Shown: in pieces, positions 18,042-27,487 of the stretch
How positions within the stretch are numbered: the stretch's first letter is position 1
Layout of the letters: every line of letters starts with the position of its first letter
Assembly (NCBI RefSeq): GCF_035271045.1
Contig: NZ_DATESC010000015.1
Coordinates: 1-64,000 of the forward strand
DNA: 64,000 bases
Source of the DNA: Marinospirillum sp035271045
GTDB taxonomy: Bacteria; Pseudomonadota; Gammaproteobacteria; Pseudomonadales; Halomonadaceae
Direction: 5' to 3'
Notes under the pieces: generated by a model
Databases searched by the model: none
Told to the model about the DNA's origin: nothing
The model's input: the letters and a program-made list of their open reading frames with translations, nothing else
Program-made: the position numbers and the translations under genes

Positions 18042-18413
18042 GTGAAGCTTAACCGCAATCTGAATACTTGGCTGTTGTTACTTGCGCTAGCCGTTATGGT
18101 TAGCCGAGTGCTTACGCCTTTTTCAGTGCCGCCAATAGTGGTTCACGACAACGGTTTTATTGAAGTTTGCTCTACGCAAGGTGGCTTTGAAAGAATTCTA
18201 CTGGATGCCGAGGGAAATCAGGTTGAATCTAAACAGCCGCTTTCCCATTGTCCACAGTGTGCTGCTGGTACTGTAATCGGTCTGCCAGAACGCCCCTTTA
18301 TTGTTGAGCAACACCTAACCGTCCACCAACCCTCTTTAAGCACTATTACCCTGCTTACTCACTCCCCTTATACCGCTTTACCCCCACCGACTCGCGCTCC
18401 GCCCTTAGCTTAG
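18042..18413 (+). CDS. DUF2946 family protein
   Basis: A 123-residue protein of the DUF2946 type: one N-terminal hydrophobic segment (LLLLALAVMVSRVL), then a short extracytoplasmic domain with the conserved SHCPQC pair, ending in a proline-rich hydrophobic tail. GTG at 18042 is chosen, with AGGGA just upstream; a TTG six codons earlier is possible. DUF2946 genes habitually accompany periplasmic copper genes, and this one heads the PCuAC-MbnP-MbnH locus. Copper handling through the CPQC cysteines is inferred. Confidence 0.75.
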   Translation: MKLNRNLNTWLLLLALAVMVSRVLTPFSVPPIVVHDNGFIEVCSTQGGFERILLDAEGNQVESKQPLSHCPQCAAGTVIGLPERPFIVEQHLTVHQPSLSTITLLTHSPYTALPPPTRAPPLA

Positions 18414-18507
18414 TTTTTAGCCAGCTAACTTTTACTTTTTTATCGACTTAACGCAGAGCCTACTTTTGCACTGCAAACTTGTCACTTTTTTAAATGAGAT
18501 AAACAAC

Positions 18508-18984
18508 ATGATTCGTCATTTAGTATTTGCTTGCCTGATTTTTATGGCAGGGCAAGCTTACGCGCATGATTTTCGTTTAGCCGATCTGCGCTTGGTACAC
18601 CCTTTTGCTACACCAACACCACCGACAGCACAGGTTGGTATTGCCTATGTTGATATTTCCAACCAAGGCAACACAGCGGCTCGCTTAATCAGTGCGCGTT
18701 CACATATTGCAGAAGTTGTAGAGCTGCACACCATGACGATGAATGAAGGTGTGATGAAAATGCGCCAAGTACAACAGATTGAAATTGCCGCGAATGACAC
18801 CTTAAAAATGCGCTCGGGTGGTGGTTATCACTTAATGCTGATCGGTCTGAAACAGCCATTAAAAGCCGGTGAACAATTTCCGCTTTGGCTAACGTTCGAG
18901 AAGCAAGGTGAAATTCGTATAGACGTTTGGGTCGAAACAGCCCAAGACGGTGGTGCCGCTGCTGATGCACATCACCATCATTAA
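18508..18984 (+). CDS. Periplasmic copper chaperone PCu(A)C
   Basis: A 158-residue exported protein. Signal peptide MIRHLVFACLIFMAGQAYA, then the PCuAC domain with the ligand motif ELHTMTMNEGVMKMR and GGYHLMLIGL (His, Met, His and Met). The C-terminus is histidine-rich (DAHHHH), a common extra metal site. PCuAC proteins carry Cu(I) in the periplasm, for example to cytochrome oxidase; here the neighbours suggest delivery to or from MbnP. The start at 18508 gives the proper signal peptide and is preceded by GAGATAA. Confidence 0.93.
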   Translation: MIRHLVFACLIFMAGQAYAHDFRLADLRLVHPFATPTPPTAQVGIAYVDISNQGNTAARLISARSHIAEVVELHTMTMNEGVMKMRQVQQIEIAANDTLKMRSGGGYHLMLIGLKQPLKAGEQFPLWLTFEKQGEIRIDVWVETAQDGGAAADAHHHH

Positions 18985-19039
18985 TTCATTTGTACTGATA
19001 AAAACTTTTTGTACTTAATAAAAATTCAAGGATTCTACA

Positions 19040-19987
19040 ATGAAAAACTTCAAATCAATGGCTTCTTTTTCACTGACTTTATTGGCATCCGCTGTCTTTT
19101 TGACAGGTTGCTTAGACTCCAGCAGCGACTCAAATGCTGACACAGAGACCCGTAACTTAGACCTAAGTTTTTTAGCCGTTAATTCAACCAGTGGAAATGC
19201 CGATATCAGTGCCGATGTATGCGGCGCTAATTTCAGCAAAGTCGGTACTGCTGCGGTTAATTTAACCGTTGCTGATATGGCATTTTACCTTCATGACCTA
19301 CAGCTAGTAACCAAAGATGGGCAAACGGTGCCAGTGGCGTTAAACACTACGCAATGGCAAGAAGAAGGCGTTGCACTGGTTGACTTCCAAAATAAAGATA
19401 ATCGCTGTACTGGTAATGCCAAACCTACCAACACCCAAGTATTAGGTGAATTTGAACATAGCGAAGGAACCGCCTATGACTCAGTGCGCTTTACCGTTGG
19501 TTTACCTTCGACGTTAAACCACGCTTTACCACGTCCTACAACGGGTATTTTGGCACGAACAGACTTGCAATGGGGTTGGGCTTCAGGCTACAAGTTTTTG
19601 CGAATGGATACTTACCCAGCAGGCGGTATTGCAAATCACAATGGCACAACAGCCAATGCTTGGGCAGTGCACCTAGGTTCGACAAGTTGCAATACTGAAA
19701 AAGATGCGGCGGGTAACTGGGTAACGGGTACAACCAAGTGTGACAACCCCTACCTAATGCAAGTTGAGCTAAACGGTTTTGATATTGATCGTCCTGATAT
19801 TTGGGTTGATTTGGCTGCAATACTTGCGGGTTCAGATATGACTCAAAATACAGGCGGCGCTGTTGGCTGTATGTCTTTTGATGGCTCGCCTGAATGTGGC
19901 CCTATTTTTTCTCGCTTAGGTTTAGCCTATAACGGAATTGAAGGGCATCAAGCTGAAGCGCAGCAATTGTTTCGTTTAGCGGAATAA
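19040..19987 (+). CDS. MbnP-like copper-binding lipoprotein
   Basis: A 315-residue lipoprotein (lipobox LTGC, Cys24) of the four-cysteine metallo-mystery pair family, of which MbnP is the characterised member. Visible: ADVCG, NRCTGN, a TSCNTEK to TKCDNP pair and a final GCMSFDGSPECGPIF pair, plus the aromatic QWGWASGYKFLRMD segment. In MbnP a tryptophan is oxidised to kynurenine by the partner diheme enzyme MbnH and helps bind copper. MbnH follows 20 nt downstream. Copper binding here is inferred from the family and from the adjacent PCuAC gene. Confidence 0.88.
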   Translation: MKNFKSMASFSLTLLASAVFLTGCLDSSSDSNADTETRNLDLSFLAVNSTSGNADISADVCGANFSKVGTAAVNLTVADMAFYLHDLQLVTKDGQTVPVALNTTQWQEEGVALVDFQNKDNRCTGNAKPTNTQVLGEFEHSEGTAYDSVRFTVGLPSTLNHALPRPTTGILARTDLQWGWASGYKFLRMDTYPAGGIANHNGTTANAWAVHLGSTSCNTEKDAAGNWVTGTTKCDNPYLMQVELNGFDIDRPDIWVDLAAILAGSDMTQNTGGAVGCMSFDGSPECGPIFSRLGLAYNGIEGHQAEAQQLFRLAE

Positions 19988-20007
19988 ATTAGCTCAAGGA
20001 GTCACCG

Positions 20008-21246
20008 ATGTTTAGTAGTTTATCGAGACGCCTTGCCCTGCTGGCCGTAATGGCCAGCTTGGGATTGGTAGGATGCCTAGATTCAAGCGAGACAAAGATA
20101 GACGACCAAGGCACTAGCAATAGCCAATTTAACTGGGTATTACCCGCTTATGTACCTAGGCCTGTCGAGCCTGACTTTAACCCCATGACCGAAGATAAGT
20201 TTCAGCTAGGTCGCCACTTATTTTATGATGAACGTCTTTCTGCTGGTGGTAATATCAGTTGTGCTAGCTGTCACCATCAAGATAAAGCTTTTGCCGATGG
20301 GCGCGTGGTGCCGATAGGTACGCATGGTGAAAGCCATCGTCGTAACGCACAGGCTTTAGTTAATCCAGCTTGGTTTGCCACTTTAAACTGGGGAAACCCT
20401 GTTACGGATACTTTGGAGCGGCAAATAGAAGGTCCTTTGTTTGGCGATGATCCACATGAGCATGGGATTAATGATACAAATCGTGAAGCAATCCTTGCCG
20501 ATCTACTGGCTGATCCTACCTACACTGCATTATTTTCCGCCGCTTTTCCTAATGAATCAGCTGAGTGGAATTACAACCATATTATTTTTGCTTTAGCCAG
20601 TTTTACACGCGGTATGGTTTCTTATTCTTCGCCCTACGATACTTATTTAGCAGAGAATAACATTCAAGCCATTTCCGTCTCAGCAAGGCGCGGTATGGAT
20701 TTATTCAATAGTGAACGCTTGGAATGCTTCCATTGTCATGGCGGTTATAACTTTAGTAATTCAGTCATGGATAGGTCTCGTAATTTTCCAGAGCGAAACT
20801 TTCATAATACCGGCTTGTATAACTTGGCTGGCTCGGGTAACTACCCTGTCGGGAATACCGGCATCCATGATTTGACTGGCGATATCCGACACATGGGGCA
20901 GTTTCGCACCCCAACATTGCGTAATATTGCCTTAACCGCACCTTATTCCCACGATGGTAGCCATGCCACGTTAAAAGAAATAATTGCAACCTATGCTGCC
21001 GGCGGCAGACATATCACTTCAGGCGTTTATGTTGGCGACGGGCGACTTAACCCTAATAAAGACGGGTTTATTGCTGGCTTTAGTTTAAATGCCCAAGAAG
21101 AAAAAGACTTAATTGCTTTTCTGTGCAGCCTCACCGATGAAGCTTTTACCACCAATCCACGCTTGAGTAACCCCTGGCCTGATGAAAATGGTAATCCTCG
21201 TCCTGCACCCATTAATCCAGGAGTTCCCAAACAATGCCTGCAATAA
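20008..21246 (+). CDS. MbnH-like diheme c-type enzyme (CcP/MauG superfamily)
   Basis: A 412-residue lipoprotein (lipobox LVGC, Cys23) with two heme c motifs, CASCH at residues 85-89 and CFHCH at 240-244, and the MauG-like ALTAPYSHDGSHATL segment. It belongs to the diheme partner of the metallo-mystery pair (MbnH type), which oxidises a tryptophan of MbnP. Mature N-termini of both pair members begin CLDSS, suggesting shared sorting to the same membrane. It overlaps the following beta-barrel gene by 13 nt. Confidence 0.9.
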   Translation: MFSSLSRRLALLAVMASLGLVGCLDSSETKIDDQGTSNSQFNWVLPAYVPRPVEPDFNPMTEDKFQLGRHLFYDERLSAGGNISCASCHHQDKAFADGRVVPIGTHGESHRRNAQALVNPAWFATLNWGNPVTDTLERQIEGPLFGDDPHEHGINDTNREAILADLLADPTYTALFSAAFPNESAEWNYNHIIFALASFTRGMVSYSSPYDTYLAENNIQAISVSARRGMDLFNSERLECFHCHGGYNFSNSVMDRSRNFPERNFHNTGLYNLAGSGNYPVGNTGIHDLTGDIRHMGQFRTPTLRNIALTAPYSHDGSHATLKEIIATYAAGGRHITSGVYVGDGRLNPNKDGFIAGFSLNAQEEKDLIAFLCSLTDEAFTTNPRLSNPWPDENGNPRPAPINPGVPKQCLQ

Positions 21247-22475
21247 AAAACAATCCAAAACTTTGGCTTTGGTTGCTAACCACTGCATTGCTATTAACCA
21301 CATCAACCCATTTACTAGCCCATGCTCAACCCACCACTTTAGGGTTAAGTGCAGATTTAAGCCTTGCCGCTAGCTGGCGTAGCGATAACCAGCAATCCAA
21401 TCAAGCCATTGCTGATGAAGAGGTTTGGCAAATACCAGGCGTTCTTATGGGTGGGCATGCTAGTAACTATGAAAAACACACCAGCCTAGATGAGCTTTCA
21501 CTCGCTATGCATTATCTAACCGATAAGAATAGTTATGCTAGCCTTAAAATTGGTAGCCACGGCGGTACTGAAATCAGTTTAGAAAATGCGCTCTTTGGCC
21601 AAGCATTCAACGTCTCAAATCAGCCAGCTCGCATTGAAGCAGGCTTGATGACTGCTTTCTTTTCGCCCAGTAATCACGAGCATCCATCAACCACGCTGTT
21701 TAGTTTGCCTAGTCTTGGCTATACCGCATTATTGGGCGGTCACGTTCAAGATACCGGCATTCGTGCCGCTTTTGGTCAAGAAGCGCGAGGGTTTAGTTTA
21801 GGTATAGAAGCCAACAAGGGCAGCAGTTACCCTGCCAGTAATAGCGGTGGTCTTTATACCGCTTATTTACGCCATGCTTACCAAGGGTTTTATTTAGATT
21901 GGCAACTGCAAGGCTGGTATCTGGACGCTGAGGCAAAAAACCGTAAGGATGACCGCAGTGCTGGCGGCCACAGCCATAGTGTTAGCACTAATGCGACTGG
22001 ATTTACGGGTTCTTATAAGGGTGATACTCAAGCAGCAGGCTTATTTAGTGAACTGCAATGGAACTTAGGACACCGCAAAGCGCTAAAACTTCGCAGCGAA
22101 TACTTGCAGGTTAATGCCGAAGGTTTAGTAGAAGATGAATCGGGCAATCGACAGCTTAACTTAGACGGCGAATACCAAAGCTTGTCACTAGAACCCAGCC
22201 TGCTGCTAGGGTTGCATACCTTTGGCTTACGTTATGAACGCCTCTCGCTAAAAAACACCTTAACCGGTGCAGCAGCCAGCCAACTGGGTGCAGAAGCTAA
22301 TTTAATTAACGATGGGCACGAGCCACAGCGCTTTAGTGCTGCATGGAAATGGCAATACACACCTAATTTAGCTTTACGGCTTGAATGGGTAAACGATCAG
22401 ACCTTATCTGACCATCAGCCCAAAATAGTCACCCTAGGTGCTACTTGGAAGCAAGCCATTACATTAAATAACTAA
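21234..22475 (+). CDS. Predicted outer-membrane beta-barrel protein
   Basis: A 413-residue exported protein with a signal peptide (WLWLLTTALLLTTSTHLLAHA) and alternating amphipathic strands throughout, typical of a porin-like barrel, although the final residue is not the usual aromatic. Histidine-rich loops (NHEHPS and GGHSHS) are visible. AGGAG lies 9 nt before the ATG, inside the 3' end of the MbnH gene. Coupling to MbnH/MbnP suggests a copper or metallophore channel; this is inference. No TonB box was seen. Confidence 0.75.
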   Translation: MPAIKNNPKLWLWLLTTALLLTTSTHLLAHAQPTTLGLSADLSLAASWRSDNQQSNQAIADEEVWQIPGVLMGGHASNYEKHTSLDELSLAMHYLTDKNSYASLKIGSHGGTEISLENALFGQAFNVSNQPARIEAGLMTAFFSPSNHEHPSTTLFSLPSLGYTALLGGHVQDTGIRAAFGQEARGFSLGIEANKGSSYPASNSGGLYTAYLRHAYQGFYLDWQLQGWYLDAEAKNRKDDRSAGGHSHSVSTNATGFTGSYKGDTQAAGLFSELQWNLGHRKALKLRSEYLQVNAEGLVEDESGNRQLNLDGEYQSLSLEPSLLLGLHTFGLRYERLSLKNTLTGAAASQLGAEANLINDGHEPQRFSAAWKWQYTPNLALRLEWVNDQTLSDHQPKIVTLGATWKQAITLNN

Positions 22476-22507
22476 CAAGCCACTTCACGTTAAAGGCGAA
22501 AAAACCG

Positions 22508-23305
22508 TTACCATCGACCTGAGCCTTTTGCTTGAAAATTCCCCTGGTTATCCCTGCGCCAGCCTAGCATTTGCAGTGCTGGTTGCAGTTTAGCTTGCTC
22601 TTCTAATTGAGCTTGGGCGGTAAAATTCCAGCGGTGGGTTTTGGCTTTGGCTTGCCCTTCAAGGTTTATTTGATGCTCACCGGCTTGCTCAGCAGTTAAT
22701 TTCCAGTCTAATGTTTGGCTGTCTGGGCAGCTGGGTTGTAGAAAAATCTGCCCTAAACTTAGCGGCATGGGTTGTAAAACGGCTAAATCGCCTTGCCAAC
22801 TGCCGGTTAAAGCATGGCAGTTTAAGTTTTCTCTTTGCAGTTTTGCTTGTAAATTAAGCTCACCGGCTAATTCACCTTTTAAAGCCCAAGGAAAACCATT
22901 ACTTTTTAATAAGGCTAAATCACCGGCTTTTAAATTAGCAGTTAAACTATCCCAAGGTAATAAACTGGCTTGCAAGCGCCAAGGTTGCTCTTCATCACTA
23001 CCGACTTGTAAATAAATAACTGGGTTGGCAAGAGTTAACCGCCACATAGAAAGATCCCAGCTAACATCTTCTAGGCTAATAAAGGGCAAGTCTAAACGCT
23101 GGGCGCTGCCTTTCGATAAGTTGCCCTGAACATTTTGCCAAGTAACCTGTTGGGTACTTTGTGCAACCTGCTGCCCAAACAACCCTTGCTGCGCTTGAAA
23201 TAACAACCATTCCACCGGCGTTTTAGCAATAAAAGTCACCAAAAATACCCAGCTAAATAGCAACAGCAAGAGTATCCCCAACAACAGTCGGCCTAGTTTA
23301 TTCAT
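22508..23305 (-). CDS. gspN: Type II secretion protein GspN
   Basis: Last gene of the gspC-N operon; 265 residues, one N-terminal membrane helix (LLLGILLLLLFSWVFLVTFI) and a periplasmic beta-rich domain typical of GspN. Usually non-essential for secretion. It lies 13 nt after gspM and converges with the porin-like gene of the copper locus. Confidence 0.88.
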   Translation of the reverse strand: MNKLGRLLLGILLLLLFSWVFLVTFIAKTPVEWLLFQAQQGLFGQQVAQSTQQVTWQNVQGNLSKGSAQRLDLPFISLEDVSWDLSMWRLTLANPVIYLQVGSDEEQPWRLQASLLPWDSLTANLKAGDLALLKSNGFPWALKGELAGELNLQAKLQRENLNCHALTGSWQGDLAVLQPMPLSLGQIFLQPSCPDSQTLDWKLTAEQAGEHQINLEGQAKAKTHRWNFTAQAQLEEQAKLQPALQMLGWRRDNQGNFQAKGSGRW

Positions 23306-23318
23306 TAAAAAACCACCA

Positions 23319-23780
23319 TTATAAAGGGCGCAACACTAGGGTTAGTTGCAGCGGTTTGCCTTGCATAGTTAAGGTTTGCCAATGCCAACCTTTAGCTGCT
23401 GCGGTGTTTAAAAACTTTTCAACCATGGCTGGGTTAGCTGCTTTTGCAGTTATTCGCCACAAATCAACTTTTTGTTCTAAATCAACGGCTTGCACTAGTT
23501 CAACATCACGCAACCCCGCACTGGCTGCCAAACCTAACCATTGGCGTTCATCTAAAAAAACCACAGTTACTAGACGAGTCGTTAAAGCTTCTAACCGCTG
23601 TAAATCTTGCGTTTGTTGCTGTTGATTTATTGCATTGGTTTCACGCCAAGCTTGCACAGGTTGCCACACGGCTAAATATAGCAACATTAAAATCACTAAG
23701 GGCGCGGCAATTTTTAATAACCTTTGTTCGCTGGCTTCTAAGCCTGACCAACGCTGACCTAGCCAAGAACTAGCCATCAT
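23319..23780 (-). CDS. gspM: Type II secretion protein GspM
   Basis: A 153-residue inner-membrane platform protein: short cytoplasmic N-terminus, one membrane helix (LVILMLLYLAVW) and a periplasmic ferredoxin-like domain. It partners GspL. GGGAG precedes tandem ATG codons at 23780 and 23777; the start overlaps the gspL stop. Confidence 0.88.
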   Translation of the reverse strand: MMASSWLGQRWSGLEASEQRLLKIAAPLVILMLLYLAVWQPVQAWRETNAINQQQQTQDLQRLEALTTRLVTVVFLDERQWLGLAASAGLRDVELVQAVDLEQKVDLWRITAKAANPAMVEKFLNTAAAKGWHWQTLTMQGKPLQLTLVLRPL

Positions 23781-24862
23781 AATTTTAGCTCCCAAGTTGC
23801 CTGCTCATCAGCAAAGCGCCAACGTCCATCGAGGGTTTTTAAGGCCGTTTGATCGGCTGGTTTTATGCCAACCAACTCAGCTTTTATACCTTGCTCATCT
23901 AACTGCATGGCTGCCACTTGAATGTGCTGTTTGCTTTGCAGTTGGCTTAATAAATTTTGCCAAGCGTCTATTCGCTGCTGCTGATAATTTAAATGGTTAG
24001 TATAATTATCTAAACGTCTGTTTAGGTGTTCTAGCTGCTGCTTAATATCTGCTTTATTGGTTTCACTAGCTGGCTTAGCTAACCAAGTAAACGTTTGCTG
24101 ACTCATTAAAACCACTACTAATAGCAACCAAGGTGTAGCCAGAAACCACTGTTTAGGGGTTAGCTGTAATGCTTGCTGCAAGTTTTTAGCAAGTAGATTT
24201 TTAATGGGCAACTTGTTTAACCAAGATTCAGGCCAAAGATTAACCTTGGCAGGAATACCCGTCGCTAACCAAGGTACTAAAGCTTGTTGGGGTAAATCTT
24301 TAACATTCATTTTTTGAGCATTAGCCGCTAATAAAGGTGCAGCTTGCTCTGCATTAAGCCAAGCTAAAGGCAATTTCAAAACGCTCTGCTGTTCTGTCTG
24401 CCATAACCAAGCTTGCTGTTCATCGACTAATAATAATGGTGCTGGCTGTTGCCATAACTCTGCTAAACATAAAGCCTCTGGAATCCAACGCGCCACGCGA
24501 ATGTTATTATCGGCTAAACGCTGCTGCCATTTTGTTGCTAACTGGCTTGCTAAAGTGGCTAACTTGACTTGGCGGCCGGTTTTTTCTAGCACCAACACCA
24601 ACACATCTTCAATGGACTGGCAAATTTGATCTTCTAATAATAAAGCAGCTTCAGTCACTTTTACGCCCAGTGGTAGCGTCACTTCATCTAAACGTATGGC
24701 AGCAGCATCTAACAACACTAAAGCAGGTGAGGTTTTACTGAAACTAGCCGCTTGTTCAACAGCTAAGTGAGTAGCCGGTGCATTAGGCTCCAACCACCAG
24801 TATTCATCTTGTGATGAATCAACAGCTAAACGAATCACCAAAAGCGGCTGCTTTAACTTCAT
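23777..24862 (-). CDS. gspL: Type II secretion protein GspL
   Basis: A 361-residue bitopic protein: cytoplasmic actin-like domain (1 to about 225), membrane helix near 242-260 (PWLLLVVVLMSQQTF), coiled coil, then a periplasmic ferredoxin-like domain. It recruits the ATPase GspE to the inner-membrane platform. Start and stop overlap those of gspK and gspM, consistent with coupled translation. Confidence 0.9.
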   Translation of the reverse strand: MKLKQPLLVIRLAVDSSQDEYWWLEPNAPATHLAVEQAASFSKTSPALVLLDAAAIRLDEVTLPLGVKVTEAALLLEDQICQSIEDVLVLVLEKTGRQVKLATLASQLATKWQQRLADNNIRVARWIPEALCLAELWQQPAPLLLVDEQQAWLWQTEQQSVLKLPLAWLNAEQAAPLLAANAQKMNVKDLPQQALVPWLATGIPAKVNLWPESWLNKLPIKNLLAKNLQQALQLTPKQWFLATPWLLLVVVLMSQQTFTWLAKPASETNKADIKQQLEHLNRRLDNYTNHLNYQQQRIDAWQNLLSQLQSKQHIQVAAMQLDEQGIKAELVGIKPADQTALKTLDGRWRFADEQATWELKL

Positions 24863-25911
24863 TAATTCATACCTTCTTCAATTACACTAGCTGCTTGCAC
24901 CCGCCCATCCACTGGCCCTAAGCGTCTGGCATAAACTTGGGTTTTGGCATCGGGGGCTAGGTAAATATCCGCTTCAAATACTAGCGTTACATCGTTCAAC
25001 AACATACTAATCGTCACCTGATAAAAGTCGCTAACAAACATTAAATGACCACCCACGCGTTGCTTCCAAGCATCATTATTAGGCAGGTTAGTTTCACCCA
25101 AGTCTTCCCAGAAGTCGTCGAGGTTTTTATAGCCAACAGCGGGGCGACTAGTCCACCAGTTTTTAAGGCTGGTTAGCTGTACCTGCCCTTCAAATAGGCT
25201 CCATAATAGAACTAAATCTTGCTCAGCCAAGGTATTGATATTTAGCCTTAAACGCTTGTCTGGCAACACACAAATGCCTTCAGGTAATTGTCGAAAACGC
25301 TGACGATTTTCTGGCATTAACCCGTTTACTTCCGACACATCGGCAAAGGGTTGGTTGGCAGCAATGCTAGGTGGGTTGGCTAATAAATATTGGCCGGTTT
25401 CTGCACCTTGGGGTAAAGCTTCGTTGTCGGTATCTAGCCTGTCACGGGCTAGGTCTAAAAACGGGTTAATGTCTAAATCAGCAGGCCAGTAATTATTTTG
25501 TTGCAACTGATTAAGGTACAAGCGCCAAGGCAGTAACGCTGTTAACTGGGCGCTGGTTTCTTGGCTATTAACACTGGCGAGGTGATTTAAGTTAAAACAA
25601 GTGCGTAGGTCTTTTACTTGCAACCTTAACGCGCCTTCATCCACAGGATAAGTCACCGGCTCACCACGAATGGTTGACCACCAACGGGGTTGTTCACGAA
25701 TCCGACCATCGGTTAAAACCTGCCGTGCTAGGGTTTCAGCACCCAACAAATAGCCCCAGCCTTGCTGCTGTAAATAACGCCCTTCTATGCGTTCTAAATC
25801 TTGCCGACTTGCACCCTGCATTTGCGTTAAAGCAACGGTCACGACCACTAAAATTAGCAGCACCATTATCAGCGCCACGCCTTTTTGTTTAATCCTCTTC
25901 ACTGACTGCAT
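24862..25911 (-). CDS. gspK: Type II secretion minor pseudopilin GspK
   Basis: A 349-residue minor pseudopilin. The prepilin site is KG before VALIMVLLILVVV; it lacks the glutamate at +5, as is usual for GspK, which sits at the pseudopilus tip. The large insertion domain and SNP-like helix-hairpin segment (TLAEQDLVLLWSLFEG) are present. ATG at 25911 is chosen for AAAGG upstream; it overlaps the gspJ end. Confidence 0.9.
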   Translation of the reverse strand: MQSVKRIKQKGVALIMVLLILVVVTVALTQMQGASRQDLERIEGRYLQQQGWGYLLGAETLARQVLTDGRIREQPRWWSTIRGEPVTYPVDEGALRLQVKDLRTCFNLNHLASVNSQETSAQLTALLPWRLYLNQLQQNNYWPADLDINPFLDLARDRLDTDNEALPQGAETGQYLLANPPSIAANQPFADVSEVNGLMPENRQRFRQLPEGICVLPDKRLRLNINTLAEQDLVLLWSLFEGQVQLTSLKNWWTSRPAVGYKNLDDFWEDLGETNLPNNDAWKQRVGGHLMFVSDFYQVTISMLLNDVTLVFEADIYLAPDAKTQVYARRLGPVDGRVQAASVIEEGMN

Positions 25912-26569
25912 CACCAGCACCTTTATTTGTTGCCGCAGCTTGGGGCGTAATAAACATAAGTTCTGGCAATAAAATCAAGCGCTGATAGTCTTCGTCCTGC
26001 CATGTAATGCTTAAACGCAAACCTTTAGGAAAAGAACCGGCCAAGGTATTTTGCCAAGCGCCATCTCGGTAAAAAGCCCAATTTAAAGCCGTTACTTTTT
26101 CTAATTCGTCAACCACTGTCCAAACTTGCTTATCAGCAGCATCTAACAAACCAGAAGAAGCGAGTAGTAGCGTTTTTTGTTCTTTATTCCAACTTAATCG
26201 CCATAAACGCAGGCGCGAAGCGTAATCTTGCAGCGGTAATACCCACTGGCCTGCGGCAACCCAATACAATTCTTGGTTATTATTTTGCAAGGTTAACGGA
26301 CTAGGATTAACCGCTTGTCCACGTTCATGGGCTTGCCGAATCACTAATTGACTCAGTTGCCGATCGGTACGGGTTAAAAAATCAACCAACTGTTCAGGGC
26401 CTTTGGATCTTACTTCGCTTAACTGCTGCCGCGCATCTAATACTTGGCTAACCAGTAAAGCTAAAGCGGCTGATAAAGCCGCCATAATTGCCAAAGCAAC
26501 CAGCACTTCTAACAGGGTAAAGCCGGTTTGTTTACAGGCAACTTGTTTACCAGCTTGCGAGTGTTTCAT
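25889..26569 (-). CDS. gspJ: Type II secretion minor pseudopilin GspJ
   Basis: A 226-residue pseudopilin with a TG cleavage site before FTLLEVLVALAIMAAL, Glu at +5, followed by the beta-rich GspJ domain. It forms the tip complex with GspI and GspK. It overlaps gspI and gspK at both ends. Confidence 0.92.
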   Translation of the reverse strand: MKHSQAGKQVACKQTGFTLLEVLVALAIMAALSAALALLVSQVLDARQQLSEVRSKGPEQLVDFLTRTDRQLSQLVIRQAHERGQAVNPSPLTLQNNNQELYWVAAGQWVLPLQDYASRLRLWRLSWNKEQKTLLLASSGLLDAADKQVWTVVDELEKVTALNWAFYRDGAWQNTLAGSFPKGLRLSITWQDEDYQRLILLPELMFITPQAAATNKGAGDAVSEED

Positions 26570-26964
26570 TGATTACCCACAAAACCCGACACTTGGGTCA
26601 GCAGCGTTTTACGTTGCGCTTCAGCATAAATTTGAATATCTAAACGGCGCATGGTCGGTAGGGGGGTGGCTTGAATAACCACACGCCAAAAGCATGGCAT
26701 CGCGCCAGCCGCCGCTTCGCCTTCACGCTGCCCAACGTCTGGCCACTCTTTAGTTAGCATCCATTCCACTAATAAATTATCCGCACACAATTGGGATAAA
26801 GCTCTTTCTTCACTGGCTTGACGAATACTCGCAGCATTGCCCACCACCTGTACCGCCACTGCAGCCATCATAGCTAAAATAAACAAAGCCACTAACACTT
26901 CCACCAGCGTTAAGCCTTGCTGCTGTTTGTTAGCAGCTAATTTTTTTCGATGCAGCTTATTCAT
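26566..26964 (-). CDS. gspI: Type II secretion minor pseudopilin GspI
   Basis: A 132-residue pseudopilin with QG cleavage before LTLVEVLVALFILAMM, Glu at +5. The ATG at 26964 lies across the gspH stop (ATGAATAA); a start 13 codons upstream lies deeper in gspH and is less likely. It joins GspJ and GspK in the tip complex. Confidence 0.92.
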   Translation of the reverse strand: MNKLHRKKLAANKQQQGLTLVEVLVALFILAMMAAVAVQVVGNAASIRQASEERALSQLCADNLLVEWMLTKEWPDVGQREGEAAAGAMPCFWRVVIQATPLPTMRRLDIQIYAEAQRKTLLTQVSGFVGNQ

Positions 26965-27487
26965 CGGCCAAGTCCACCCATTCAAACTTGCCAGCGTGTA
27001 CACGAATGCTGCGTTTAGCTTCGCCTAGTTGCAGGGTTAAACTTAAAGCCGTGACTTCACCCGCAGGAAAAAACACTAAAGACGGTGCTAGTTGGTTACT
27101 AAATTTTTTATTCAGTTCTTTAACACCCTTTTGCAAACCTGCTAGCTTTACTTGAGCAGGCCAGTTACGCGCTTGTAAACCTCGGCTAGCATAGGCTTGC
27201 CATAAACCCCATTCATCACGCAACACAAAACGGTAGCCTTGCTCGGTTACTTGCCAACCCACCAAGCGGTGTCGGTTTAACGCTAAATCCCGTGCATAAG
27301 AAAAGTCTTCTAATAACTGGCGTGCTTGTTCATCCAGCAAATCTTGTTCACTGCGTTGCATAGTAACCACCGCTATTGAAGTGGTAATGCCAATAATAAA
27401 CAGCACCACCAGCACCTCTAATAGGGTAAAGCCTCTTGATTTAAAGGCTTGAGGTGACTTATAAATCCCAGTTACCAATGTCTGCAT
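26957..27487 (-). CDS. gspH: Type II secretion minor pseudopilin GspH
   Basis: A 176-residue pseudopilin with RG cleavage before FTLLEVLVVLFIIGITTSI and the conserved ARDLALNRH region after the helix. It links the GspG shaft to the tip. The annotated start overlaps gspG by 29 nt; a later non-ATG start would still leave a leader of adequate length. Confidence 0.9.
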   Translation of the reverse strand: MQTLVTGIYKSPQAFKSRGFTLLEVLVVLFIIGITTSIAVVTMQRSEQDLLDEQARQLLEDFSYARDLALNRHRLVGWQVTEQGYRFVLRDEWGLWQAYASRGLQARNWPAQVKLAGLQKGVKELNKKFSNQLAPSLVFFPAGEVTALSLTLQLGEAKRSIRVHAGKFEWVDLADE

